This document shows positions 21,312 to 28,434 of a stretch of DNA of 31,047 nt, piece after piece. Origin of the DNA: a virus; IMG/VR virus record IMGVR_UViG_3300037041_000385, positions 1 through 31,047 of that record. One strand, 5' to 3'. Below the pieces are notes generated by a model. It searched no databases and had not been told where the DNA came from. It saw only the letters and a list, made by a program, of their open reading frames with translations. Each line of letters opens with the position of its first letter. Position 1 is the first letter of the stretch. A program made the translations under genes and the position numbers.

Positions 21312-21659
21312 ATGAGTAATTTCGTGATAAGAAAAAATCAAGTTAACAACATTCCTTTGACGCTTCGTGAGCGCTCTCAGTTAGTCAATCCTTACTACCT
21401 TATTGTGTTTGAAAATAACTTTAGTACAAGCAATGTATTGAAGTATGCAAGCGTGTTAAACCAAGCACCATCGAATATTCGTTATGATTTGGTAGTGATT
21501 GAAGAAACAGCCAGCCCCGATGCTTTGCTTGGTGAGGTTCGTATGTTGGTTGGCGAATGGTCGTATAAGGTATATGAAAGCGTGAATCAAACTTTGGATG
21601 TTGCTGAAACAACGGGGCGTATTTTGCAGCATGGATTAGTAATCGTAATTGAAGATTAA
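21312..21659 (+). CDS. Hypothetical virion protein
   Basis: A 115-aa, probably beta-sandwich protein (VIRKNQVNNIPLTLRERSQL, NPYYLIVFENNFSTS, RYDLVVIEETASPDALLGEV, HGLVIVIED). The opening VNNIPLTLRE-LVNPYYLIVF recalls small structural proteins of Bacteroidetes phages, but I cannot name the family. It is the first gene after a terminator and precedes the portal gene by one base, so it may be a head decoration, neck or tail component. Confidence 0.45.
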   Translation: MSNFVIRKNQVNNIPLTLRERSQLVNPYYLIVFENNFSTSNVLKYASVLNQAPSNIRYDLVVIEETASPDALLGEVRMLVGEWSYKVYESVNQTLDVAETTGRILQHGLVIVIED

Positions 21660-21660
21660 G

Positions 21661-23049
21661 ATGGAAATATTTGGATTAAATATAAGTTTAGGCAAGGCAA
21701 AAGAAACGCCAGCATTAACTGAGCAAAAGGACTTTCACGGTTTTCGTGCGGTGAATACTGAGGGCTTGGATTTGAGCAAGCCTTTTGTTGACGATTATAA
21801 TAGTCGTTCATTGCGATTCGTGGAGTTTGGTGAATCTAATCTTTACCCTCAGATTTTGAATCAGTTGTATGTGAGTAGTCCGATGCACCAAGCGTGTTGC
21901 AACTTCAAGAAATATGCGCTTTGTGGTGATGGGTATGAGTGGGTTGGTTATGACGATTTGACGATGCCTGAGAAGATACAAATTGAGCAGTTTGAAATAA
22001 TGTCCGGTCTGAAAAAAGGACTTGATAAAATCACCTTAGATTGGATTAAACACGGGCGTATAATTGCCTTAGTTCGCTTCGACAAAGAAAACAATAAGTA
22101 CACGCATTTCCGTATTGTTGACCCTGAGTACATTCGTAATTCACGAACGGATTGGATGTCTGATTTACCTGCTTTGTACTACTACTCAAGAGATTGGGCT
22201 GTTCGTCAAATAGGCATACAATTTTCACACATCGCACCAAAGAATTGGGATGAATGGCAAGTGATGGAGTTGAAAAACGAGGTGGGCGGATTCAGGTCGT
22301 ATGGAATGCCTGACTGGGCTGCGAGTGCGAATTGGCAGGTGGTGAGTGCTGACTTGGGACTACTTCATAAGTCAGCTATTGAGAACGGAATACAGCCGAG
22401 TATTATTTGGAAGATACCATATGTGATGTCACCTGATGAGCGCAGCGCATGGGAGGTTAACGCAAGGCATTCGGGTAAGGGCGCAAAGAATTACGGACGT
22501 GCTATTAAATTAGAAGCACCATCAAAAGACCAATTGCCTGAGATTGACGTGGTAAACACAACCGACAATCATGCGTTATTTGAGCAGACAAGCAAAGAGC
22601 AAAAAGAAGAGATTGCGATTAGTCACGGTATTAACCCTGCTTTGATGGGTGTGCGTATTGCAGGCAGTTTAGGGCAAAGCGAGGAGATTGAATTTTCAGC
22701 AAAGCAGTTTAAAAGAATTTGGTTAAATTCAAACCGTAAAAGAGTTGAGGATTTCCTTAATGAATTAGCAAAAACTTGTGGAATTAAAGCACGTTTGAAT
22801 ATCAAAGAAACTGAGTTGATTGACTTCGCGATGGAGCAGCCAAAAACAAGCGAACCACAAGCACAAACAGAACAGCTGCAAAACCAATCAAACGATGCTT
22901 TGCGAGGGCTTACAGCTAAAGAAAACATGGATATGATGCGTATTATAAGAGACTATGCAAAAGGCAAACTTGCAGAACCTTTGGCACGTACACGTTTGGC
23001 AGCGTATGGCATTGATTCAGACACTATAACCGAAATACTTACGACATGA
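21661..23049 (+). CDS. Portal protein
   Basis: A 462-aa protein started at ATG 21661, one base after the previous stop (an in-frame TTG four codons earlier is less likely). It has the HK97-like portal build: YVSSPMHQACCNFKKYALCG (about residues 73-92), FRIVDPEYIRNSRTDW, a helical stem region (TSKEQKEEIAISHGINPALM), GVRIAGSLGQSEEIEFSAKQF and the crown/C-terminal helices. The portal forms the dodecameric DNA channel at the capsid vertex. It sits downstream of the capsid gene, the opposite of the usual order. Confidence 0.85.
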   Translation: MEIFGLNISLGKAKETPALTEQKDFHGFRAVNTEGLDLSKPFVDDYNSRSLRFVEFGESNLYPQILNQLYVSSPMHQACCNFKKYALCGDGYEWVGYDDLTMPEKIQIEQFEIMSGLKKGLDKITLDWIKHGRIIALVRFDKENNKYTHFRIVDPEYIRNSRTDWMSDLPALYYYSRDWAVRQIGIQFSHIAPKNWDEWQVMELKNEVGGFRSYGMPDWAASANWQVVSADLGLLHKSAIENGIQPSIIWKIPYVMSPDERSAWEVNARHSGKGAKNYGRAIKLEAPSKDQLPEIDVVNTTDNHALFEQTSKEQKEEIAISHGINPALMGVRIAGSLGQSEEIEFSAKQFKRIWLNSNRKRVEDFLNELAKTCGIKARLNIKETELIDFAMEQPKTSEPQAQTEQLQNQSNDALRGLTAKENMDMMRIIRDYAKGKLAEPLARTRLAAYGIDSDTITEILTT

Positions 23050-23543
23050 TTTACTACGTAACAGAAGATTTCCTAAAGAATAAAACGCCCATCACACAAA
23101 ATGTGAGTGCAAAAGACTTAGCGCCATTCATTGAGATGACCGTTAAAACCTACGTTCAGCCGATTTTGGGGTATAATTTTAACCGTGAATTATTAGAGAA
23201 ATTCAACGATGAAACTTTGAGCGTAATCGAAACGGAGTTGGTTGAGTTCATTCAATTCGTGACTGCTTTTTATGCGGTTTACGATGCGATTCCAAGCCTT
23301 ACGTTTAGGATTTCAAACAAAGGGATACAGTCCCAGTTTGGAGATTATCAGAACTCTGAGGGCGTGGCAACGGTTACATATTTGCAAAACAATATGTTGA
23401 AGTTTGCAAAGGTTCACGAGAGTAATTTGAGGGCGTTTTTGGATTTGAATAGAAACGCTTTCCCTACCTACTTAGCTGAGATTAATAAGGATATTGAAGC
23501 GCCCGACCAAGGCACAACACGAACCGATACAACATGGCTATAA
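23046..23543 (+). CDS. Head-tail connector/neck protein
   Basis: A 165-aa helical protein (MIYYVTEDFLKNKTPITQNV, LAPFIEMTVKTYVQPILGYN, ELVEFIQFVTAFYAVYDAIP) with the helical-bundle pattern of small connector proteins (gp6-like or DUF6712-type in Bacteroidetes phages). It starts in an ATGA overlap with the portal gene and overlaps the next by 10 bases, which supports a role in the neck ring joining portal and tail. Confidence 0.55.
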   Translation: MIYYVTEDFLKNKTPITQNVSAKDLAPFIEMTVKTYVQPILGYNFNRELLEKFNDETLSVIETELVEFIQFVTAFYAVYDAIPSLTFRISNKGIQSQFGDYQNSEGVATVTYLQNNMLKFAKVHESNLRAFLDLNRNAFPTYLAEINKDIEAPDQGTTRTDTTWL

Positions 23544-25234
23544 ATACACTAATCACATTAAGAGATGCTTTACAAGCGTTTGCCGATGGACACGGTCAAA
23601 TCCAACGTATCTACTTTGGAGCGGATGACAAACGCGCTCCTTTGCTTACTGATGCTGAGTTGTTTCCTGCTTTGTATGTTGCGCCCATTGATGTAGTAGT
23701 AGGTCAGGCACACAACACGCATAGACTTCGCATTTACGTTTATGAGCGTTTAGATTCGGGCGCTTCCGATGAATGGGAAAACGCCAACGATACATCGTTA
23801 ATTTTGCGCGATATTCGGGTGTGGTGGAACGCTTACGGAATAGATGACATATTAATTAGCGAAGACCCAACGGGGCAGTTTAAAACCGATTCTGAACTTG
23901 ATAACTTAGTGGGCTATTTTTCTGAGTTTCTTTTCGAGATTCCTTCGCATGGACGTTGTGACGTTCCTGTGAGCATTGCACCAATACCACCACCAACGTG
24001 TGAAGATGCTTCGTATATTGTCGAATACGCCAATGGCGACCCAATTGAAAGCGGTACTATTCCAAGCGGTGGAAGTGAAACTATTGTAGTTCCGAATTGC
24101 CCAGCAGTTGACCCTTCTGATGTGTTTATAAACGGTGTTGAAATAGGCACGACCACCAACGGTGAGCAGTTTGATATAACAGTCGAACAAGGCGGTGTTG
24201 AGGTAGGTTCGTTTGTGGGTGGTGTTTGGGTTGTGCCTGAGTGCTCTCCATGTGATGACGCTTCGTTTACACTTGTCAATACAGATGCAACGGTGTTGGA
24301 TTCAGGCACGATTCCAAGCGGTGGAAGCCAAACAATTACAGCACCAGATGCCGATATTAGTTTAAACGGTGTTGCATTTCCTAGTATTCCAAGCGGTGGC
24401 AGTGATAACATCGAGGTCAGACGAGCTACGGGCAGCACGCAGGTAGGTTCAAAGCAAGGGCAATTTTGGCGAATAGCGAACACAACGGTACAACTTCGTG
24501 ATTCAGCAAATAACAATATAGGCTCAGCACATTCGTATGCAGCCGAAACATCACACAATTTAACTGCTCCCGATGGAACGGTTACCATCAGGCGCGATGG
24601 GGTGTTTTACGCTACTCAGGCCGTGCGGTCAAATGGCAGCGAAACGGTCAATGTTATTAGTGCAGTAACCACACCAAAGGGGCGGATGCCTTTAAAGACA
24701 TGGCAAACAACGCCACAAGGTAGTGGAACGGATGGCGACTTAGAACAAGGTTATGGGGTGTCGCTTTTAGTGCTACCTTACAACAATCCTTTTGGCAATA
24801 CAAACCGATTCACAGCACCCGATGGTTCACAGACATACACGGATGCGATTGCGTGTGATTGGTTAACATGGAATGAATCTACAAACACTGTTTTGATGGT
24901 GCATTTCGGTAGTGTTGCGGGTCAAGTATTGAGCCAAAACCGAAGCCTTGCAGATGGAATAACGTACATAAACGGGCTTACGGTTGGCGGGTATTCGGGT
25001 TGGAATATGATAAACAAGAACCAACTTTTATTTTTAACTGAGGATGAAGCGGGTTTTAATAGTTTGAATTATGCACCTTTCAATATTGGAGCTTTAAACA
25101 TTCAAACAAATACAGCGTATTCAGCAACAAGTAGAGCAGTTAGAGAGGGAACGGGCAGATTGTCAGCATTAACAACAACAGCGCGCACCTTAGCGGTTAG
25201 AATAGGCACAGTATCAGGCACAGTAATATCTTAG
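23534..25234 (+). CDS. Tail terminator-like domain fused to a repeat-bearing adhesin-like region
   Basis: A 566-aa protein. Residues 1-145 (LITLRDALQAFADGHGQIQR, LYVAPIDVVVGQAHNTHRLR, VGYFSEFLFEIPSHGRCDVP) form an alpha/beta domain of the size and position of a tail terminator or completion protein. From about 150 on, beta modules repeat SGTIPSGGSETI, SGTIPSGGSQTI and PSIPSGGSDNI, alternating with short cysteine-containing strands. The last ~180 residues form another beta domain rich in T, N and G. Fusion of a neck protein to Ig-like surface modules would place adhesins at the neck or tail. The domain roles are inferred. Confidence 0.45.
   Translation: MAINTLITLRDALQAFADGHGQIQRIYFGADDKRAPLLTDAELFPALYVAPIDVVVGQAHNTHRLRIYVYERLDSGASDEWENANDTSLILRDIRVWWNAYGIDDILISEDPTGQFKTDSELDNLVGYFSEFLFEIPSHGRCDVPVSIAPIPPPTCEDASYIVEYANGDPIESGTIPSGGSETIVVPNCPAVDPSDVFINGVEIGTTTNGEQFDITVEQGGVEVGSFVGGVWVVPECSPCDDASFTLVNTDATVLDSGTIPSGGSQTITAPDADISLNGVAFPSIPSGGSDNIEVRRATGSTQVGSKQGQFWRIANTTVQLRDSANNNIGSAHSYAAETSHNLTAPDGTVTIRRDGVFYATQAVRSNGSETVNVISAVTTPKGRMPLKTWQTTPQGSGTDGDLEQGYGVSLLVLPYNNPFGNTNRFTAPDGSQTYTDAIACDWLTWNESTNTVLMVHFGSVAGQVLSQNRSLADGITYINGLTVGGYSGWNMINKNQLLFLTEDEAGFNSLNYAPFNIGALNIQTNTAYSATSRAVREGTGRLSALTTTARTLAVRIGTVSGTVIS
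24059..24402 (+). repeat. Three 17-bp direct repeats in the adhesin-like gene
   Basis: ATTCCAAGCGGTGGAAG occurs at 24059-24075 and 24311-24327, and with one change (C for A) at 24386-24402. All are in the same frame and encode I-P-S-G-G-S. Conservation at the DNA level, beyond the protein, suggests recent module duplication or recombination. Confidence 0.75.
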
Positions 25235-25238
25235 ACTT
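25227..25238 (+). promoter_or_regulatory. Possible start-proximal promoter motif (TATCTTAG)
   Basis: TATCTTAG ends four bases before the ATG at 25239, matching the spacing of the other start-proximal motifs. Its TAG is also the stop of the previous gene. It marks the change from virion to lysis genes. No -33 element is seen. Confidence 0.35.
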
Positions 25239-25475
25239 ATGAAATATAAATTTGAAAATTATAACATCGAAATCATTGACCCTACAATCGTCAGGCTGCA
25301 ATACACTGGCGAACACGGGTCGAAGGAAATTAGAACATTCGCAACATTGCAAACTCCCGACGGTTCGCGATTTGGTGGCATTGACTTAGGAGTGTTCGTT
25401 TATGCTGAGCCTTTCGAAGATGCTCAACTTATGGCGTGGGCTTTGGCTCAACTTGAAACTTACAGAGTAAAATGA
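25239..25475 (+). CDS. Hypothetical protein before the holin
   Basis: A 78-aa protein with strands in the first half (YKFENYNIEIIDPTIVRLQY) and a final helix (DAQLMAWALAQLETYRVK). It ends in an ATGA overlap with the holin gene, so it is co-translated with the lysis cassette. Small proteins in this place may be tail-fibre chaperones or lysis regulators; nothing in the sequence decides. Confidence 0.6.
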   Translation: MKYKFENYNIEIIDPTIVRLQYTGEHGSKEIRTFATLQTPDGSRFGGIDLGVFVYAEPFEDAQLMAWALAQLETYRVK

Positions 25476-25903
25476 AAGATATCCGCGAACTAATTTTGAT
25501 TGGCGCTTCGGCTTTGTTTGTTGCATTAACGCCTATTCACGGGCTTATCTTAGTCATTAGTCTATTGGTTGGCTCAGATACGATATACGCTATCTACGCA
25601 ACTGTTAAACTAAAAGGATGGGAAGCGTTTAGAAGCCACAAATTATACAATATTGTGCCTAAAACATTTGGCTACATGGGTGGTATAATCTTAGCGTTCA
25701 TGATAGATAAATTCTTTTTTGAAGGCGAATTGAAAGAAGTGCCCTTTGCAGTTAGTAAGGTCATCACTGCGATTTGGTGTTATATCGAACTGAAGTCAAT
25801 TGACGAAACGCGAATCAAGTTAGGGCATCAATCATTTATGACGCTTATGGCAAAGGCGTTTGCAAAGATTAAAGAGTTCAAAAAGAACATCCAAGATTTA
25901 TGA
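25472..25903 (+). CDS. Holin (phage holin family 4-like)
   Basis: A 143-aa membrane protein with predicted spanning segments near residues 8-24 (LILIGASALFVALTPIHGLI), 25-48 (LVISLLVGSDTIYAIYATV) and 65-85 (FGYMGGIILAFMIDKFFF), plus a weaker one near 91-110, and a basic C-terminal tail (AKAFAKIKEFKKNIQDL). The layout matches Bacteroidetes phage holins of the Phage_holin_4 type. It overlaps an amidase gene by four bases. It would form membrane lesions that release the endolysin at lysis time. Confidence 0.75.
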   Translation: MKDIRELILIGASALFVALTPIHGLILVISLLVGSDTIYAIYATVKLKGWEAFRSHKLYNIVPKTFGYMGGIILAFMIDKFFFEGELKEVPFAVSKVITAIWCYIELKSIDETRIKLGHQSFMTLMAKAFAKIKEFKKNIQDL

Positions 25904-26361
25904 AACAAGTGGTTAAAATTAGCCCGAACAAAGGGCGTGTATTAAGCCCGAAAGGAATCGTATTGCATCACACTGCAGGCAGTTACTCAGGCAGCGTGTC
26001 GTGGTGTTTGAATCCAAAATCAAGAGTAAGCTATCATGCCATCGTGAACCTTAACGGAGACATGACAATCTTAGTGCCTGACAACTCGCAAGCATGGGCA
26101 AACGGTGTTTCAAGTTTCAAAGCTAAAACCAATTGCAACGGGTTTATGCTTTCAATAGCGGTTTCTGGCGACACGTCAAAGCGTGAATTGACCGAAGAGG
26201 AAATTGAAGCAGTCGCTTTGTGGTGCGTGGATAAAATGAAGCAATACAACTTTGGTTTGGATATGGTTACAACGCATCGAGAAATCGCACCAAAACGAAA
26301 AACGGACGTAGATACACGTGCTGAGAAAGCCATCAAGGATAGGATATTTGAAATGATATAA
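25900..26361 (+). CDS. N-acetylmuramoyl-L-alanine amidase (endolysin)
   Basis: A 153-aa Amidase_2/PGRP-type enzyme. Landmarks are GIVLHHTAG with H23/H24, YHAIVNLNG (45-53), AWANG (65-69), and VTTHREIAPKRKTD with H126, K134 and D136, giving the zinc ligands and catalytic lysine of the T7-lysozyme family. It cuts the bond between muramic acid and the peptide stem. There is no signal peptide or wall-binding domain, as expected for a holin-released endolysin of a Gram-negative host. The length is typical. Confidence 0.9.
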   Translation: MKQVVKISPNKGRVLSPKGIVLHHTAGSYSGSVSWCLNPKSRVSYHAIVNLNGDMTILVPDNSQAWANGVSSFKAKTNCNGFMLSIAVSGDTSKRELTEEEIEAVALWCVDKMKQYNFGLDMVTTHREIAPKRKTDVDTRAEKAIKDRIFEMI

Positions 26362-26648
26362 TGAAACAGTCGAAATTAGCAAAAGCGATTTGGCACTTCT
26401 ATATAGAAATATACAAGGTTGCAACACCAAGTGTTGATTTCAATAATTTGGTAGACAAAGCACCCCTAAACAAATACGGTCAAAAAGAAATCGAGTTTAA
26501 TTCGTATGAAGTGGATGGTGATTTATTTGATAAAATACTTCATGAAACTTGCAAAAATTTTAAATTGAATATTCGGGAGAAAAAAATGTTCATGTTTGAA
26601 GCCTATTTAGGAGCATCACCAAAAATCCAAAGAAATGAAAATCCGTAA
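26361..26648 (+). CDS. Hypothetical protein
   Basis: A 95-aa protein starting in a TAATG stop-start with the amidase gene and overlapping the next gene by 14 bases. It is mixed alpha/beta with a basic N-terminus (MKQSKLAKAIWHFYIEIYKV) and a helical end (KKMFMFEAYLGAS). It has no signal peptide. No family is recognised; its place links the lysis genes to the phosphoesterase. Confidence 0.6.
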   Translation: MKQSKLAKAIWHFYIEIYKVATPSVDFNNLVDKAPLNKYGQKEIEFNSYEVDGDLFDKILHETCKNFKLNIREKKMFMFEAYLGASPKIQRNENP

Positions 26649-27708
26649 TATTTTAAAGGGTTACCAAGAAAAAGGCATGAATGTCATCAAGGTTCGATTG
26701 CATCAAGATGAGATTGATGTCATAAATAACCTTAGAACGCTTTGGAATGAATCTGTGCAGTCTGGAATCAATCCGCAAGAGGTTAAGCACGGGTGGATTA
26801 AGAACAAAACAAACAGCTTATTTTTAAAAAATCATTCATACAAAGAGCCTGAAACATTACAAATTGAAAAGACCTTTGAAAAGTTAATTGAGCAATTAAA
26901 AGACCACGCACCCCAATATCCTGACATTAAACGAAAGCAATCTACAAACGGTCATTTGTTTGTCATTTCGCCAGCCGATGTTCACATAGGTAAGCTATGC
27001 AGAGCGTTTGAAAGTGGCGAAGATTATAACAGTCAGATAGCTGTTCAAAGAGTAAAAGACGGGGTGCAAGGATTGCTCAACAAGGCAAGCGGTTTTGAAA
27101 TCGACCAAATACTATTAGTTATTGGTAACGATATTTTGCACACGGACACCCCGAAAAGAACAACGACATCGGGAACTTCTCAAGACACGGATGGGATGTG
27201 GTTTGACAATTTCAATACAGCGGTCATGCTTTATGTGGATATAATCGAAACGCTCTTATCGGTTGCTGATGTTCATGTTGTTTACAACCCATCAAATCAT
27301 GATTACATGAGTGGTTATTTTACTGCCCAACTAATTGAAGCGTATTTCCGAAACAACAAAAATATAACCTTTGATTGCAGCATAGCGCATCGAAAGTATT
27401 TTACCTACGCTTTAAATTTAATTGGAACTACTCATGGTGATGGTGCGAAGACAGACGATTTACCTAATTTGATGGCGCATGAATCACAGAACTGGAGTGT
27501 TTGCAAGCATAGGTACATATACACGGGTCATCTTCATCACAAGGTGAGCAAAGATTATTTGAGCGTGTGTGTTGAAACACTAAGAAGTCCAAGCGGCTCA
27601 GATAGTTGGCATCACAGAAACGGATATCAACACGCTCCAAAAGCAATTGAAGGGTTTTTGCATGACAAGTTACATGGTCAGATAGCCCGTTTTACTCATT
27701 TGTTTTAA
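26635..27708 (+). CDS. Calcineurin-like metallophosphoesterase
   Basis: A 357-aa protein. Residues 1-95 are helical and basic (MKIRNILKGYQEKGMNVIKV). The catalytic domain follows with metallophosphoesterase motifs: SPADVHIGK (near 114-122), VIGNDILHTDTP (GND, near 162-173), YNPSNHD (near 220-226), GTTHGDG (near 264-270) and YTGHLHHK (GHLHH, near 297-304). The metal ligands D, H, N and H all look present. Relatives in phages may act as nucleases or nucleotide/phosphate hydrolases; SbcD is the best-known DNA-acting member, but no SbcC partner is seen here. It converges with the minus-strand gene, overlapping by 17 bases. Confidence 0.75.
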   Translation: MKIRNILKGYQEKGMNVIKVRLHQDEIDVINNLRTLWNESVQSGINPQEVKHGWIKNKTNSLFLKNHSYKEPETLQIEKTFEKLIEQLKDHAPQYPDIKRKQSTNGHLFVISPADVHIGKLCRAFESGEDYNSQIAVQRVKDGVQGLLNKASGFEIDQILLVIGNDILHTDTPKRTTTSGTSQDTDGMWFDNFNTAVMLYVDIIETLLSVADVHVVYNPSNHDYMSGYFTAQLIEAYFRNNKNITFDCSIAHRKYFTYALNLIGTTHGDGAKTDDLPNLMAHESQNWSVCKHRYIYTGHLHHKVSKDYLSVCVETLRSPSGSDSWHHRNGYQHAPKAIEGFLHDKLHGQIARFTHLF

Positions 27709-27853
27709 TTGCCTTAACTGCTTCGCGCACTATTTGGCTTCCGCTTACTTTGCGACCCTTCGCTAATGTTTCAATGCTTTCTATTGTTTCGGCATCAAGA
27801 TAAAATAGTTTGTTTTGGCCGCCGATTAGAGTAGGTCTGATTTTCTTTTCCAT
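27692..27853 (-). CDS. Ribbon-helix-helix (CopG/Arc-like) regulator, the only minus-strand gene
   Basis: A 53-aa protein: MEKKIRPTLIGGQNKLFYLD then AETIESIETLAKGRKVSGSQ and IVREAVKAIKTNE. A short strand (KLFYLD) followed by two helices with a small turn (SGSQIVREAVKAI) is the ribbon-helix-helix fold, which dimerises and binds operators through the strand. It is transcribed leftward against the rest of the genome, from a promoter overlapping that of the rightward gene at 27932. It probably represses itself and the divergent transcript. Its 3' end overlaps the phosphoesterase gene by 17 bases. Confidence 0.75.
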   Translation of the reverse strand: MEKKIRPTLIGGQNKLFYLDAETIESIETLAKGRKVSGSQIVREAVKAIKTNE

Positions 27854-27865
27854 GTTTTTTTTTGA

Positions 27866-27873
27866 CAAAGATA
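27866..27873 (-). promoter_or_regulatory. Leftward -7 box for the RHH gene
   Basis: On the minus strand, 27873-27866 reads TATCTTTG, an exact TAnnTTTG, 12 bases before the ATG at 27853. A -33 TTTG is not evident. It lies 7 bp from the -33 element of the rightward promoter, so the two would compete. Confidence 0.5.
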
Positions 27874-27880
27874 AATTTTT

Positions 27881-27913
27881 TTTGTATATGTATTAATAAG
27901 TTATATATATTTG
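27881..27913 (+). promoter_or_regulatory. Rightward Bacteroidetes promoter (TTTG, 21 bp, TATATTTG)
   Basis: TTTG (27881-27884) and TATATTTG (27906-27913) with a 21-bp spacer match both promoter elements. The predicted start is near 27920, about 12 bases before the ATG at 27932. The AT-rich spacer contains TATATGTATTAATAAG, possibly the RHH operator. Confidence 0.7.
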
Positions 27914-27931
27914 CACAAAAAATAATTAACA

Positions 27932-28090
27932 ATGAACACAATTAGAACTAAATTCGGACTATCTTATAAGGTAGCAGAAACAGATGCTGAGATTCAGCAC
28001 AAGATTAGCAACGCGACTACTTTTATTTATTTGACTTCGGCAAGTGGTGAGCGTATAATGTTAAACGTGGCGCAAATAGTACTCTTATGA
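27932..28090 (+). CDS. 52-aa hypothetical protein under the divergent promoter
   Basis: ATG at 27932 opens 52 codons: MNTIRTKFGLSYKVAETDAE, then strand-forming IYLTSASGERIMLNVAQIV. It ends in an ATGA overlap with the 3D-domain gene, and a consensus promoter lies just upstream, both of which support a real gene. No family is recognised. It is the first product of the rightward transcript likely controlled by the RHH protein. Confidence 0.6.
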   Translation: MNTIRTKFGLSYKVAETDAEIQHKISNATTFIYLTSASGERIMLNVAQIVLL

Positions 28091-28428
28091 TTCACCTAAT
28101 AACACCAATCATTTTCAACTTCACAATCTTGCAAGCATCGTTTTACAACCCCGTACCCGAGCAATGTTGGGGCGACCCTACCATAACAGCATCAGGCGCG
28201 AAGATAGACTTAGACAACGTTCAACAATGGTGCGCTTTAAGTCGCGATTTGTTGGAGCGTTGGGGCGGTCAGTATGCCTATGGCGATACTTTGACACTAT
28301 GGACGTTGCAAGGCGTGGAGAAATGGGTTGTAAGGGATTGCATGAACGCACGATTCACGAAAAAAATAGACTTCCTTATGCCCGTTGGGAGTAGAAAAAA
28401 CGGGCGATTTGCATTAATAATAAAATAG
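28087..28428 (+). CDS. 3D-domain (double-psi beta-barrel) cell-wall protein
   Basis: A 113-aa protein. After a hydrophobic start (LITPIIFNFTILQAS, a possible signal or anchor) it reads FYNPVPEQCWGDPTITASGA, WCALSRDLLERWGGQYAYGD and WVVRDCMNARFTKKIDFLMP. This matches the 3D domain named for its three aspartates, related to the catalytic barrel of MltA lytic transglycosylases; Asp positions lie in YGDT, VVRDC and KIDF. It may cut glycan strands as a second lysis enzyme or help peptidoglycan crossing at infection. Its last 20 codons lie in a 56-bp repeat also found after the methyltransferase, suggesting its 3' end was replaced when that gene arrived. Confidence 0.7.
   Translation: MIHLITPIIFNFTILQASFYNPVPEQCWGDPTITASGAKIDLDNVQQWCALSRDLLERWGGQYAYGDTLTLWTLQGVEKWVVRDCMNARFTKKIDFLMPVGSRKNGRFALIIK
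28363..28418 (+). repeat. 56-bp direct repeat, left copy, flanking the methyltransferase
   Basis: Identical to 29337-29392 except for three bases. It encodes the end of the 3D-domain protein (KIDFLMPVGSRKNGRFALI) and contains a stem-loop, GCCCGTT pairing with AACGGGC, which may act as a weak terminator. Confidence 0.9.
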
Positions 28429-28434
28429 AATGAA

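Noticed and set aside
23914-24588. 224-codon open frame on the minus strand opposite the adhesin-like gene
   Set aside because: It is a mirror of a G/T-rich repetitive coding sequence, has no promoter or start context, and its product is low-complexity Pro/Ser/Thr with no fold signal.
26635-27708. SbcD-type nuclease partner of an SbcC ATPase
   Set aside because: The metallophosphoesterase motifs are present, but no SbcC-like ATPase is encoded, so only the general family is called.
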